Source of the DNA: Microbacterium sp.
GTDB lineage: Bacteria; Actinomycetota; Actinomycetes; Actinomycetales; Microbacteriaceae
DNA length: 64,000 nucleotides
NCBI RefSeq assembly: GCF_031178445.1
Contig: NZ_JAPSIY010000002.1
Span: 310,001-374,000 of the forward strand
Reading direction: 5' to 3'
The translations under genes were made by a program, and so were the position numbers. Below are positions 1 through 9,825 of the stretch, in pieces. Under the pieces are notes generated by a model. The model searched no databases. It saw only the letters and a list, made by a program, of their open reading frames with translations, and was not told where the DNA came from. The first letter of the stretch is position 1. Every line of letters begins with the position of its first letter.

Positions 1-822
1 CAGTTTTTGAACTCGCTAGTCGGTTTCATCGACGGCAACACCGCGACGATCCTCATCGGGCGCAGCCTCAGCCCAACGGCGTTGGGGGGTTACAACCTCG
101 CGTACAACACCTCGGTGAACGTTCCGGGGAAGATCAATCCAGTGATTACTCGGGTCATGTTTCCGGCGCTCTCGCGGCTCCAGGACGACACAGAGCGATT
201 CTCAGCGGCGGTCCTGAGACTAATTTCGATGACCGGGACGCTCAACGCCCCGCTGATGCTCGCGCTCGCGATCACTGCTCCGGTCTTCGTGCCGACCGTG
301 TTCGGCGCGAAGTGGGGGTGGGCCGTTTCGCTCGTGCAGATTCTCGCCCTCTCCGGCTTCCTGCGAGCGCTCGCGAACCCGATGGGCGTCGTCCTCATGG
401 CAAAGAATCGACAGCGTCTAGGACTCACGGTCAACGCAGCGAAGACCGTTGTCTCCATTGCGTTGATGTTGACAGGAATCCACTTTGGAGGTGTAACTGG
501 GGCGGCGGTTGCACTGGTCGCGTCCGGGATCATGACCTTGGCAGTGAATCAGGTGCTTCTCAGGCATCTATTGGGCGCCGGCTACCTCGCGATCGTGCGC
601 ACTCATTTGCTTCCGGCGCTCGCGGTAACGCCAGCGGCTGCCCTCGGCGCGATAATGATGTACCTGGTCGCGAACGTTTGGATGCCCATTTGGACTCTGC
701 TGGGTGTGGGCACACTGATCCTTCTCGTCACAGCCGTCACCGCATCCGCCCTGAAATTGCCCGCGGCCCGACAGATTGCGGAGCTCGTCAAGCGCGGAAG
801 GTGGACACGTGGGAGAGATTGA
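1..822 (+). CDS. Polysaccharide flippase / Wzx-like MATE-fold transporter, C-terminal part (5' end outside window)
   Basis: Open frame runs in from the window edge; repeated hydrophobic segments and 'GNTATILIGRSLSPTALGGYNLAYN' typical of the polysaccharide biosynthesis (Wzx) family; followed by glycosyltransferases. Confidence 0.8.
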   Translation, partial: QFLNSLVGFIDGNTATILIGRSLSPTALGGYNLAYNTSVNVPGKINPVITRVMFPALSRLQDDTERFSAAVLRLISMTGTLNAPLMLALAITAPVFVPTVFGAKWGWAVSLVQILALSGFLRALANPMGVVLMAKNRQRLGLTVNAAKTVVSIALMLTGIHFGGVTGAAVALVASGIMTLAVNQVLLRHLLGAGYLAIVRTHLLPALAVTPAAALGAIMMYLVANVWMPIWTLLGVGTLILLVTAVTASALKLPAARQIAELVKRGRWTRGRD

Positions 823-1993
823 TCCGGCAGGAGTGCGGCGGTTGTCACCTCTCATCGTGCTCGTGGCTAGGGAAGAGCGCCTCGACGGCACGGGTGGTGC
901 AGTGGCGACTTGGGTACGCGAGGTGCAAGCTCACCACCCGGCAACAGCGAAGTTGCTTGCGCTCGTGAATGGCGAGGGCGCCGCATCGACGAAAGTGCTG
1001 CGAATTGTCAGCATTGCCATCTCCGCCATTGCCGAAGCGCTCTCTCGATTCACCTCCTGGCACAAAGGACGATGGGAACGTGCGCTCTGGCTACGCGGGT
1101 TCTGGTACGTGTTGCTTCTGATGCGTGAGATCCGCGGCGCGGAAGTTCTCTACATCCACAATCGCCCTCGCTACGCGGTGTTTGCGCGTCGACTCGGATA
1201 TCGAGGCCGAATCATCCTCCACATGCACAACGACCCCGTGAGCTATTTTTCGGGGCTGCGGATTCCGCCCGCCGCGGTTGCCGACCGATATGTGTTCTGC
1301 AGCGAGTATGCGCGGAACCGGGCCGTGCAGCAATGTGGGGTGCCAGAGTCGCGGACTTCGGTGATCCTCAATGGGGTAGAGGGGGAAGTCCCACAGGAGC
1401 TGTCCCAAATGGGCCCGAAGTTATTGTTCGTAGGGCGTCTACAGCCTCTCAAAGGACCCGATATTGCGATCGAGGTAGTGTCGCTGCTTCGCGAACGCGG
1501 CGTACCAGCGACTCTCACGGTCGTGGGGGGAACCGAGCCAGGCTTGAGGTCAGAACGCACCTCGTTCTACGAATGCCTCGAGGCTCGAGTGAGCGAACTC
1601 AATTCACGTCACGGCTCGGGGACCGTGAGCCTCGTCGGACCGCTGCCCCTGAGTAAGGTATTTGATGAGATGCGGCGGCACCCGATATTGATTGCTCCGA
1701 GCCGCGTCGAGGAAGCATTTGGGATGGTGCTGGCAGAGGCGATGAGTTGCGGATCTGTGCCGGTCGCGCCTTCCCGGGGCGGTATCCCCGAGGTGTTGGC
1801 AATCGCCGGATACACGGCCGCCAACAGCGAGGCGGACAGTGCGAACCTTGCCGATGCGGTACTCCGTGTGGCGGTTACGTCAGACGATAGACGTCGCGAG
1901 GCAGCGTCCCGCGTCATCAACCGCCTCAGTTGGAAGAGGATACGCGCTGAATATCGTGCATTACTGGAGAGTCTGGAGGGCAGGGGAGGGTGA
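809..1993 (+). CDS. Glycosyltransferase, GT-B fold (GT4-like)
   Basis: 'LLFVGRLQPLKGPDIAIEVV' and 'APSRVEEAFGMVLAEAMSCGSVPVA' motifs; GTG start at 809 overlaps the upstream gene. Confidence 0.8.
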   Translation: MGEIDPAGVRRLSPLIVLVAREERLDGTGGAVATWVREVQAHHPATAKLLALVNGEGAASTKVLRIVSIAISAIAEALSRFTSWHKGRWERALWLRGFWYVLLLMREIRGAEVLYIHNRPRYAVFARRLGYRGRIILHMHNDPVSYFSGLRIPPAAVADRYVFCSEYARNRAVQQCGVPESRTSVILNGVEGEVPQELSQMGPKLLFVGRLQPLKGPDIAIEVVSLLRERGVPATLTVVGGTEPGLRSERTSFYECLEARVSELNSRHGSGTVSLVGPLPLSKVFDEMRRHPILIAPSRVEEAFGMVLAEAMSCGSVPVAPSRGGIPEVLAIAGYTAANSEADSANLADAVLRVAVTSDDRRREAASRVINRLSWKRIRAEYRALLESLEGRGG

Positions 1994-3006
1994 TGTCTGA
2001 GCCTGTTGATTTCGTGGTCACCTGGGTGAACGACCAGGATCCCGAGTGGCGGCGCCGGAAGGCGGCGGCGAGCGGAGCAGGCACGGGCGCGTCGAGCTCC
2101 GACGAGTCCGATGCGCGGTATCGGGACTGGGGACTACTGAAGTACTGGTTCCGTAGGGTGGAAGCGTACTGCCCCTGGGTCCGGCGCATACATTTCGTCA
2201 CTGACACGAGATTGCCGGACTGGTTGTCAACCGATCATCCGCGTCTGAACATCGTCGATGGCCGGGCGTTGAAGGGGCACGACGTCGACACTTACAGTTC
2301 ACGGTCGATTGAGTCGCAGCTTCACCGGATCGAAGGCCTGAGCGAGCGATATGTTTATTTCAACGATGACTTCTTCATCGGTCGGCCTCTCGAGCCAGAG
2401 TTCTTCTTCCGGCACGGCCTCCCCTATGGTGTGAATGCGCCGACGATTCTTGCGGACGGTGACTACCGCGCCCATGCCATGCTCCATGCATCCGGACTGA
2501 TCAACCGACAGTTCAGTCGCAAGGACTACCTGCGGACTGTGTTCCGTCGGTCGGTGCGTCTGTCGTCCGGCGCCATGCTCTTCAGGCTCCCGTTGTTTCT
2601 AGCTTGCGGAAACATCCCGCCAGTGACGGATACTCACGTCGGGATTCCGTTGATCAAGTCTGTCGTGGCCGAAGCGTACGCGGCTGAACCGACTGCGATC
2701 GAGCAGGCGCGGAGAGCAGTGTTCCGCTCGCGAAATGAGACGGCGCCGATTTACTACGCCACGATGTGGCATCTTGCGACAGGCAACTACTTCGCGCGAT
2801 CTAAGAAGGCGGTCGGTCGGTACTATTCGCTGGCCACATCGTCGCTCGATGACGTCATCCACGCGATCGAATCAGAGCGGATCGCTCAATTCTGTCTCAA
2901 CGATGGGGCGGTACGTGACCCTGAGGCGATCCAGACCGAGGTCGTGGCGGCGTTCCAGCGTCGGCACCCGAATCCGTCCTCGTTTGAGCGGGCGACCCCT
3001 CGATGA
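1990..3006 (+). CDS. Stealth-family capsular polysaccharide phosphotransferase
   Basis: Stealth CR1 signature 'VDFVVTWVNDQDPEWRRRK' and CR2-type 'RYVYFNDDFFIGRPL'. Confidence 0.88.
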   Translation: MMSEPVDFVVTWVNDQDPEWRRRKAAASGAGTGASSSDESDARYRDWGLLKYWFRRVEAYCPWVRRIHFVTDTRLPDWLSTDHPRLNIVDGRALKGHDVDTYSSRSIESQLHRIEGLSERYVYFNDDFFIGRPLEPEFFFRHGLPYGVNAPTILADGDYRAHAMLHASGLINRQFSRKDYLRTVFRRSVRLSSGAMLFRLPLFLACGNIPPVTDTHVGIPLIKSVVAEAYAAEPTAIEQARRAVFRSRNETAPIYYATMWHLATGNYFARSKKAVGRYYSLATSSLDDVIHAIESERIAQFCLNDGAVRDPEAIQTEVVAAFQRRHPNPSSFERATPR

Positions 3007-4166
3007 CGAGAACCGGAGATGGCGTTGTTGGGCGGGTACTCGTCTGGCGCTGGGGCTGGCTGGCGCCATCGGAGACGTTCATCAGAAACCAGTTCGATTC
3101 GTACCGCCTCTGGGAAGGGGTTGCAGTCGGCGCGGAGCGAGTCGAATCAGTGAACTCCCGCCCCGAAGATCGGGTCTTATTCGGAGACGCTCTGGCTGAT
3201 TCTGCCCGCCGCGAGCTACTCAAGATCTTCGACTGGAGCCCTCGCTTGGCGAAGCTGGTGCACACCGTAGATCCAGATGTGATGCATGCTCATTTCGGGG
3301 GGGATGCATCGCGTGTCCGCCGCGTTGCCAAAAGACTTGGAGTTCCGCTCGTCGTCACCGTCCACGGCGCGGACGTGACCGCTCAGCCTCGCCGCTCGGG
3401 ACTCCGCGGGGTGCGTAATCGTCGGCGCCTACGCAAGGTATTCCGTGACGCTGCGCTGGTCATTGCGGTCTCTGGCTTCATACGTGAACAAGCGATCCTC
3501 TGGGGCGCTGATCCGGAACGGACTATCGTCCATCACATCGGAGTTCCAGTTGAAACGCTGACTGCGGTGGAGCAGAAGGTATGGGATGTCGTCTTCGTGG
3601 GCAGGTTGGTCGCGAAGAAGGGCGTCATGGATCTTCTAGCGGCGGTCGACACCTCGGCTGATGCGCTCGGACGAGAAGTGCGCGTGGCAATCGTCGGTGA
3701 TGGTCCGTTGCGTGAGGAGCTAGAGGTGCGGTCACGATCGAATCGTGCGTCGATCGAGTTTTTGGGGCGGCGTAGCCCCGCGGACATCCGAGACATCCTG
3801 AGCCGCTCCCGAGTATTCATGGGCCCCTCCCGCCAAGCGGCCAACGGCGACTCAGAAGGATTCGGTATGGTCTTCCTCGAAGCAGCCGCGGCGGGTCTGC
3901 CCGTGATCGCTTACCGCCATGGCGGAGTTGCAGAAGCGGTCGAGGATGGCGTCACGGGCCTGCTGGCTGACGAGGGGCACATCGATGAGCTGACCCACCA
4001 CCTCGTGACCGTATTGCAAGACCGATCCCTAGGAGAGAGGCTGGGTGCTGCCGGGCGTGCTCGCGTTGAGGCTCAGTTCGACGTGCGCGAGCAGACTAGA
4101 GTGCTTGAGTCGATTTACGCGCAGGTCCACTCAGGCCTCCGTGCGGCTCGGAAAGGCAGGGACTGA
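3003..4166 (+). CDS. Glycosyltransferase GT4-like
   Basis: 'VDPDVMHAHFGGDASRVRRVAKRLGVPLVVTVHGADVT', 'VVFVGRLVAKKGVMDLL', 'EGFGMVFLEAAAAGLPVIAYRHGG'. Confidence 0.85.
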   Translation: MTRTGDGVVGRVLVWRWGWLAPSETFIRNQFDSYRLWEGVAVGAERVESVNSRPEDRVLFGDALADSARRELLKIFDWSPRLAKLVHTVDPDVMHAHFGGDASRVRRVAKRLGVPLVVTVHGADVTAQPRRSGLRGVRNRRRLRKVFRDAALVIAVSGFIREQAILWGADPERTIVHHIGVPVETLTAVEQKVWDVVFVGRLVAKKGVMDLLAAVDTSADALGREVRVAIVGDGPLREELEVRSRSNRASIEFLGRRSPADIRDILSRSRVFMGPSRQAANGDSEGFGMVFLEAAAAGLPVIAYRHGGVAEAVEDGVTGLLADEGHIDELTHHLVTVLQDRSLGERLGAAGRARVEAQFDVREQTRVLESIYAQVHSGLRAARKGRD

Positions 4167-4194
4167 ACTGTCACGCAAGTCGACGCCAATCCCG

Positions 4195-5370
4195 TCAGCA
4201 TTGCCCTAAAGCCGTCGAACCGTCCCCTAACCGGTAGACAGCTCGTATCCCCTCGACATACGTGTCGAAACGAAACGCTCCCGGGTCGCGAAGTCGGTTG
4301 GGAACGGCAGTCGCGAGCGCGTCGCGCACAGCACGAGCAGCAGATGCCGGAACCGCCGGGTCATAGAAGTGGTGCTGCTCGGCGAGCTCAGCCATCTCCC
4401 TCGCTCCGCCCTGATGCGGCACAACCAGCGACAGACCTAAAGCGGCGGCTTCTACGACAGCGAGGGGAGCGTTCTCGATCCACGTCGATGGGTAGACAAG
4501 CGCGGTGTGGCGGCCCAGGACATCGGCAATGCCGTCATGCCGCACATGCCCGTGCAGGGCAAGATCCACATAGCTGCTCCGGCCTGCAAAATCAACTAGC
4601 TCGTTCCGCTGAGGACCGTCGCCGTACACATCGATACGGCAGCTGACACCTTCCCGTTCGAGCATCTCCGCAAATGTCAGCAGACCCTTTGCCGGCGTGA
4701 GACGACCAAGAAACGCGAGACCGCTCCGTGGACCTGTGGCCTTGTCCGGGCCCACCGAGATGGGGTTGCGGAGTACATGAACGGGAATGGTGACACCGGC
4801 ATTGCGCAAGGCCGAGGCGATCAGTTCGCTCGGCGAGATGATGGCGTCGATCACGCGTTCCAGGTGGCGTACTCGGTATGCGTACACATGTTGTGCGAGC
4901 TTCAGCGTAGAGTGCGCCCACGATCGCCGATCGAACTTGTGAAACCAGCGGAATCTCGGCCTGCTCACGTCGTAGGAGACGGGGCGAGAGTGCACGAAAT
5001 GCTGAAACCCGCTGTTGGGACAGATCAAATGGAAGTCGTGCGCTGTGAACACGACCCGTGTTGAGGGATGAGCTCGCTTGTACTCGCGAATCGCGGCGAG
5101 GACACTAGGCGAGAGGAAATGGTAGTAGTTCTGCAGATGGACGAGATCGGGTCTGCTTCGCTCGAGTATGGCGAGCACGCTGCGATAGTGCCGGCGGGAG
5201 TACACGTACGACAGCGGCGTTCGGATCGGATCGGCGGTCATCACGGTGACATCGTGACCCAAGTCCCGGGCAGCGCGCACAGTGGCGTCGAAGATGATCT
5301 CGGCACCGCCGCCGTTCAGAGACGAACCGTCGGTGTCGGCTAGATGCAGGCTCCGAAACTGGCGAGTCAT
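4195..5370 (-). CDS. Glycosyltransferase GT4-like
   Basis: 'VVFTAHDFHLICPN', 'LAFLGRLTPAKGLLTFAEML', 'NAPLAVVEAAALGLSLVVPHQGG'. Confidence 0.83.
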   Translation of the reverse strand: MTRQFRSLHLADTDGSSLNGGGAEIIFDATVRAARDLGHDVTVMTADPIRTPLSYVYSRRHYRSVLAILERSRPDLVHLQNYYHFLSPSVLAAIREYKRAHPSTRVVFTAHDFHLICPNSGFQHFVHSRPVSYDVSRPRFRWFHKFDRRSWAHSTLKLAQHVYAYRVRHLERVIDAIISPSELIASALRNAGVTIPVHVLRNPISVGPDKATGPRSGLAFLGRLTPAKGLLTFAEMLEREGVSCRIDVYGDGPQRNELVDFAGRSSYVDLALHGHVRHDGIADVLGRHTALVYPSTWIENAPLAVVEAAALGLSLVVPHQGGAREMAELAEQHHFYDPAVPASAARAVRDALATAVPNRLRDPGAFRFDTYVEGIRAVYRLGDGSTALGQC

Positions 5371-6416
5371 GCCGCGACGACTGCCGCTCTGCGTTCAAGC
5401 AGCATGCGCACGACGTCGGCGTACCAGCGCCCCGCTCGGTGTTCGATCAGTCGAACACCCTCAAGGCATTCGAGTGAGAATCGATCTGCATCCATCTCCA
5501 GCGCTTCCCGGGCCGCCCGAACTGCACCTGCGGTGTCCTCACACGGAAATGTGCGCATTCCGAGATTGTCTGGCGTGAGGTAGGGCATCAGGCCGACGCG
5601 GCTCGCCACACCGAATGCGCCACGCGATAGCACCTCCTGTGCCAGGAGGCAGGCAGCCTCGCTCCTGGACGGAACAATGAAGATATCGCCCGGTTCGATC
5701 CAGGATGAGTCGCGACGACCATCGACGAGCCACGGTGCGAGATCCCGTCGCAGGCGTCTCGCGTATCGGTCGTCTTCACTGAACCCACTCCCGAGCGCGA
5801 CCCGGCATTCATACCCGAGCTGCTCCAACGGCCCGAAGATCGCGGGGAGCAGATCGAGCCCCTTCTCGTGATCCGGACGCCCATAAGATTTCACTTTCCC
5901 AGTACGCGTGATCCCGCCGGCAGGATAGTCAGCGGCGCGCGTGAGCGGTTCCTCGAGGCTCAACCAGCTGGGAGTTCGAGCATCAGCGCGCAAGGAGGTT
6001 AGTCCAGGCTCCACGACTACGGCCTCATCGAACTCACCTAACAGTCGCTTCGTGGCGAACGCTCGAAGAGGGTCTGACGGATAGTTGTGCACTATCGCGA
6101 TCGTGTGAACGCGCGCGCCGCGTGACCGCAGCCGGCGCGCAGCTCGCAACACTGCGGGCATTCCCGAGTTTGCGTTAGAGACCATGACGACGGCGTTACC
6201 CGGCGACAGCGCGTGGCTGAACGCGTCAAGGTCGGTATGGCGGGTCACGCCGTCGGGAATGCTGATCTTTCCCTGCCCGGTTGCTGGCATCACTAGGTGA
6301 ACGGCGGGCTGCGTCTCAAGATGACGGAGAAGGTGTTCCAACACGACCTGGCCGCCGCCGCGCTCGAGCTTCGGGTCGAAGATCATAAGCACTGCGGCGG
6401 CGTCCGATCGGCTCAT
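5367..6416 (-). CDS. Glycosyltransferase-like protein
   Basis: N-term 'MIFDPKLERGGGQVVLEHLLRHL'; GT-B-like C-terminal 'FIVPSRSEAACLLAQEVLSRGAFGVASRVG'; in a run of glycosyltransferases. Confidence 0.65.
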   Translation of the reverse strand: MSRSDAAAVLMIFDPKLERGGGQVVLEHLLRHLETQPAVHLVMPATGQGKISIPDGVTRHTDLDAFSHALSPGNAVVMVSNANSGMPAVLRAARRLRSRGARVHTIAIVHNYPSDPLRAFATKRLLGEFDEAVVVEPGLTSLRADARTPSWLSLEEPLTRAADYPAGGITRTGKVKSYGRPDHEKGLDLLPAIFGPLEQLGYECRVALGSGFSEDDRYARRLRRDLAPWLVDGRRDSSWIEPGDIFIVPSRSEAACLLAQEVLSRGAFGVASRVGLMPYLTPDNLGMRTFPCEDTAGAVRAAREALEMDADRFSLECLEGVRLIEHRAGRWYADVVRMLLERRAAVVAA

Positions 6417-7531
6417 CGCTGCTCCTTGGGTGAGGCGAACATGAAGTCGCGCAATCGTCGTGCGAACTGCTCCTCGCTGAACCGTCGAGCGCTGGATCGG
6501 TCCGGAGCCGGAAGAGAGGCTGCGCGTTCGATGGCTCGAGCCAGATCGACGTCAGCCGTCGAGTCTGCGATGACTCCGCTGATACCGTTCTCGAACGTCT
6601 CTAGCTGACCGCCGATCGGCCCAGTGACCACGGGTGTTCCAGCGGCCTGAGCCTCGACGGGCGCGATTCCGAAATCCTCGACGGCGGGGAACACGAACAC
6701 CGTCGCTTGCTGCATCAGGGCGTAGAGCAGCTGGTCGGACGGCGACAGCAGGATCGTCACCGGCACGCCGGCGTCGGCCGCGATCGCACGCAGGCGCTGT
6801 TCCTCCGGCCCCCGCCCGGCCAGCACCACAGGCAGTCCGACCCGCTCGCCCGCGGCGATGACGAGGTCGAGGCGCTTGTACGGGATGAACCGCGAGGCTC
6901 CGAGGATGAATTTCAACGGCAGCTCTTCGAGCAGCCGGCGCTCCGACTCCTCCTGCACCTCGGCTCGCCAGTCATCGTGCGAGAGGATCCGTTCCACGGC
7001 GACAGGCGGGTGGATGACGGTCGCCTCGCGCTCCCAGGCTTGCGCGATTCGGTCCCGCACGAAGGCGCTGTTCGCTGCGACCGCGGTTGCCTCTTGCGCG
7101 CGCTTTCGATCAATGCGACGGAACAACGGTGACACTGCCCGAACAGCGGCGCTGTTGCCGCGCTCATCGAGTTCAGGATTCCAGATGTATCGGGCTGGTG
7201 TGTGGGCGTACACGTACTTCGGAATATCTCGACCCGCGAGCGTTGCGTGATGAGCGAAGAGGTGCGAACTGACCAGCATCCAGTCGTAGTCCCGCGGTGA
7301 AGGAAGCTGTCGCCAAGCGCTGACCGTGAAAGGGAGCGCGAGCGCCTTGTGCCTGCGTAGCGGTGTGCGAGCAAGCCAGGTCTCGCGTACCGAACGGTCG
7401 GCGAAGCGGTCGGGAGCATCATCCCACAAGCACTGGATGTCGGCATCCGGGAACGTTCGCGCCATTGCTTCGAGGACGTTCTCGGCACCGCCTGACGACT
7501 CGATCCATTCGTGGACGAGCAGGCCGGGCAT
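6413..7531 (-). CDS. Glycosyltransferase GT4-like
   Basis: Start MPGLLVHEWIESSGGAENVLEAMARTFPDADI; 'LPLKFILGASRFIPYKRLDLVI', 'FPAVEDFGIAPVEAQAAGTPVV'; start overlaps stop of the upstream ugd gene (ATGA). Confidence 0.85.
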   Translation of the reverse strand: MPGLLVHEWIESSGGAENVLEAMARTFPDADIQCLWDDAPDRFADRSVRETWLARTPLRRHKALALPFTVSAWRQLPSPRDYDWMLVSSHLFAHHATLAGRDIPKYVYAHTPARYIWNPELDERGNSAAVRAVSPLFRRIDRKRAQEATAVAANSAFVRDRIAQAWEREATVIHPPVAVERILSHDDWRAEVQEESERRLLEELPLKFILGASRFIPYKRLDLVIAAGERVGLPVVLAGRGPEEQRLRAIAADAGVPVTILLSPSDQLLYALMQQATVFVFPAVEDFGIAPVEAQAAGTPVVTGPIGGQLETFENGISGVIADSTADVDLARAIERAASLPAPDRSSARRFSEEQFARRLRDFMFASPKEQR

Positions 7532-8841
7532 CAGGGGCGCCCCATCCCGTAGTACTGCCAACCAGCTGCACGCCACGCGGACGCCTCCAACCCGTTCCGA
7601 CCGTCGACGACAACGCGGCCGTCGGTGAGCGTCGACGCGTGGTCGGGGGTGAGCTCGCGGCGGTACTCGTCCCACTCGGTGACGAGCACGACAGCATCGG
7701 CGTCGCGGATGGTCTCGTCGCGGTCCGCTTCGTAGGTCAGCTGCGGATGGAGGCGTCGCGCGTTTTCGATTGCTTGCGGGTCTGTGACGACCACGTTCGC
7801 GCCCAAGCCGTTGAGTCGCACGGCGACGTCAAGCGCGGGGGAGTCGCGAACGTCGTCGCTGTGCGGCTTGAAGGCGGCACCGAGCACCGCGACCTTCTTG
7901 CCGTAGACACTGCCGCCAAGGCCCTCGACCACCAGTTCGACAGCCCGGTCGCGACGTCGCAGGTTGATCGCATCGACTTCGCGGAGGAAGTTCACCGATT
8001 CACCACGGCCCAGCTCTTCGGCACGTGCAGCGAAAGCGCGGATGTCTTTGGGCAGGCAACCGCCGCCGAAACCGATGCCGGCGCCCAGGAAGCGCCGGCC
8101 GATCCGGACGTCGTGCCCGATCGCGTCGGCGAGCTGAGTGACATCCGCACCTGTGACCTCGGCGATCTCGGCCATCGCATTGATGAACGAGATCTTGGTG
8201 GCGAGGAAAGCATTCGCGGCAACCTTCACCAACTCGGCGGTGGCATAGTCCGTGACGATGAACGGCGTACCTTTGTCGACCGCGGGGCGGTACACGTCCT
8301 TCAGCAGCTCGGCGGCGCGCTCGCCGTCTCGGCCGGAGGGCACACCCGCGACGAGACGATCGGGATCGATCGTGTCCTGCACCGCCCAGCCCTCACGGAG
8401 GAACTCCGGGTTCCAGACGAGAGTGGCACCGGCCGCGGAGACGCGTGGCGCGAGTTCAGCAGCTGTACCAACAGGAACGGTGGACTTGCCCGCCACCACG
8501 TCGCCTTCCGACAGATGAGGAAGGAGCGAGTCGACCGCGGCGTTCACAAACGTCAGATCGGCTGCGTCGCCGCCTGGCTGCTGCGGAGTGCCAACGCCGA
8601 TGAAATGGACGGCGGCGCCAGCGGCATTAGCGACGTCCGTGCTGAACCTCAGCCGGCCGTACTGGAGCCCCTCGGTGAGCAGGTCTTGTAAGCCCGGTTC
8701 GAAGAAGGGAGCCTCACCCCGTGTGAGTGACTCGATTCTGCGTGGGTCGACATCGATGCCGATGACGTCGTGACCGATCGACGCCATGGCTGCGGCGTGC
8801 ACAGCACCCAAATAGCCGCAGCCGATGACTGACAGACGCAT
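7531..8841 (-). CDS. ugd: UDP-glucose 6-dehydrogenase
   Basis: 'MRLSVIGCGYLGAVHAAAMASIGHDVIGIDVD', 'GIGFGGGCLPKDIRAF' active-site region, 'LGAAFKPHSDDVRDSPALDV'. Confidence 0.95.
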   Translation of the reverse strand: MRLSVIGCGYLGAVHAAAMASIGHDVIGIDVDPRRIESLTRGEAPFFEPGLQDLLTEGLQYGRLRFSTDVANAAGAAVHFIGVGTPQQPGGDAADLTFVNAAVDSLLPHLSEGDVVAGKSTVPVGTAAELAPRVSAAGATLVWNPEFLREGWAVQDTIDPDRLVAGVPSGRDGERAAELLKDVYRPAVDKGTPFIVTDYATAELVKVAANAFLATKISFINAMAEIAEVTGADVTQLADAIGHDVRIGRRFLGAGIGFGGGCLPKDIRAFAARAEELGRGESVNFLREVDAINLRRRDRAVELVVEGLGGSVYGKKVAVLGAAFKPHSDDVRDSPALDVAVRLNGLGANVVVTDPQAIENARRLHPQLTYEADRDETIRDADAVVLVTEWDEYRRELTPDHASTLTDGRVVVDGRNGLEASAWRAAGWQYYGMGRP

Positions 8842-9035
8842 CGCTTCCCCTCCCCGAACGGCACTGCCTCTATCATTCCCTATGCAATCGGCATCGCGTC
8901 GTGCCGTTGCTCAAGTAGGCGCTCCCAAGCCATGCGCTCAGCCAGGTGAACGAGATGTGGATCCTCGTGAATAGGCAGCGGCGTACGGCATGGATGGCCC
9001 GATCGCCCGCTCGATTGCGCGCAAGTTCCAACTCG

Positions 9036-9074
9036 CAAAAAGGGCGCGCCCCCAAGAATGGAGACGCGCCCTTG
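9036..9074 (-). terminator. Intrinsic-type terminator 3' of the 9087..9623 gene
   Basis: On the - strand, GGGCGCGTCTCC-loop-GGGGGCGCGCCC followed by TTTTTGCG. Confidence 0.75.
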
Positions 9075-9086
9075 CTGTATTGCGGA

Positions 9087-9623
9087 TCAGAGAATCGAGA
9101 TCCCGATCTCCGACGAGGTGTTGTTGTTGCTGGTGACGCCGTCTCCCGCCAGTGCGACCTCCAGAAGTTCGGGGTCCCCGCCCAGCAGGCTCTGAAGGAG
9201 CGACAGGTCAAGCAGGCTGTCGAGCGTCGTCCCGAGGTTGATCACGAGGGATTCGCCCGGTGCAATAGCGGGGAGCGTCAGGGTGTCCGAGCCGTCGCCG
9301 GGGAGGACATCAACTCCGACGCCGCTAATGTTGAGCGTCAGCAGCGCCGAGTTGTACGTGACGGTAGCCGTCGCACCAGCAGGAGACGCTACGGTTCCGT
9401 TGTTCGTGATCGTCAGCGTGTTCACGACGTTGATGGACGCGAGCGTTACTGGGCCGAGCGAGAGGTTAAGCGTGACGGGACCGCTCAGCACCGGCACCAG
9501 GTCAGAGGTAGCGGCCGACGCAGCAGCCAACGGGGTCGCAGCCGCGACGGCGATGACGGGCAGCGACCAGGCCGCGCCCTTGACGAGCGTGCGGCGCGAA
9601 ACTTCAGTCTTCTCGATGGTCAT
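9087..9623 (-). CDS. Small secreted protein with Tat-type leader
   Basis: MTIEKTEVSRRTLVKGAAWSLPVIAVAAATPLAAASA twin-arginine plus hydrophobic leader; body resembles a beta-sandwich/DUF11-type repeat. Confidence 0.7.
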   Translation of the reverse strand: MTIEKTEVSRRTLVKGAAWSLPVIAVAAATPLAAASAATSDLVPVLSGPVTLNLSLGPVTLASINVVNTLTITNNGTVASPAGATATVTYNSALLTLNISGVGVDVLPGDGSDTLTLPAIAPGESLVINLGTTLDSLLDLSLLQSLLGGDPELLEVALAGDGVTSNNNTSSEIGISIL

Positions 9624-9825
9624 GGTTCTCCTGGGGAGTTCGTGGCTTTCGCCTGGCGAAGAAGAGGGGCGCCACTCGGGGAGCGGCGGATGTCGGATGA
9701 CATCTCCGAGAGTGTCGGAGAAGTCGCGAATCGCATGCTCGCTTGTCGCCAGATGATCGAAGAGCGGCGGAAAACGATCGAATCGGGCCTTCGAGAAGCG
9801 CCTCGCATCGGGGGATACTGGGGCG

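Noticed and set aside
7363-8691. 442-aa + strand ORF opposite ugd
   Set aside because: Antisense shadow of a clear UDP-glucose dehydrogenase in high-GC DNA; no domain-like sequence
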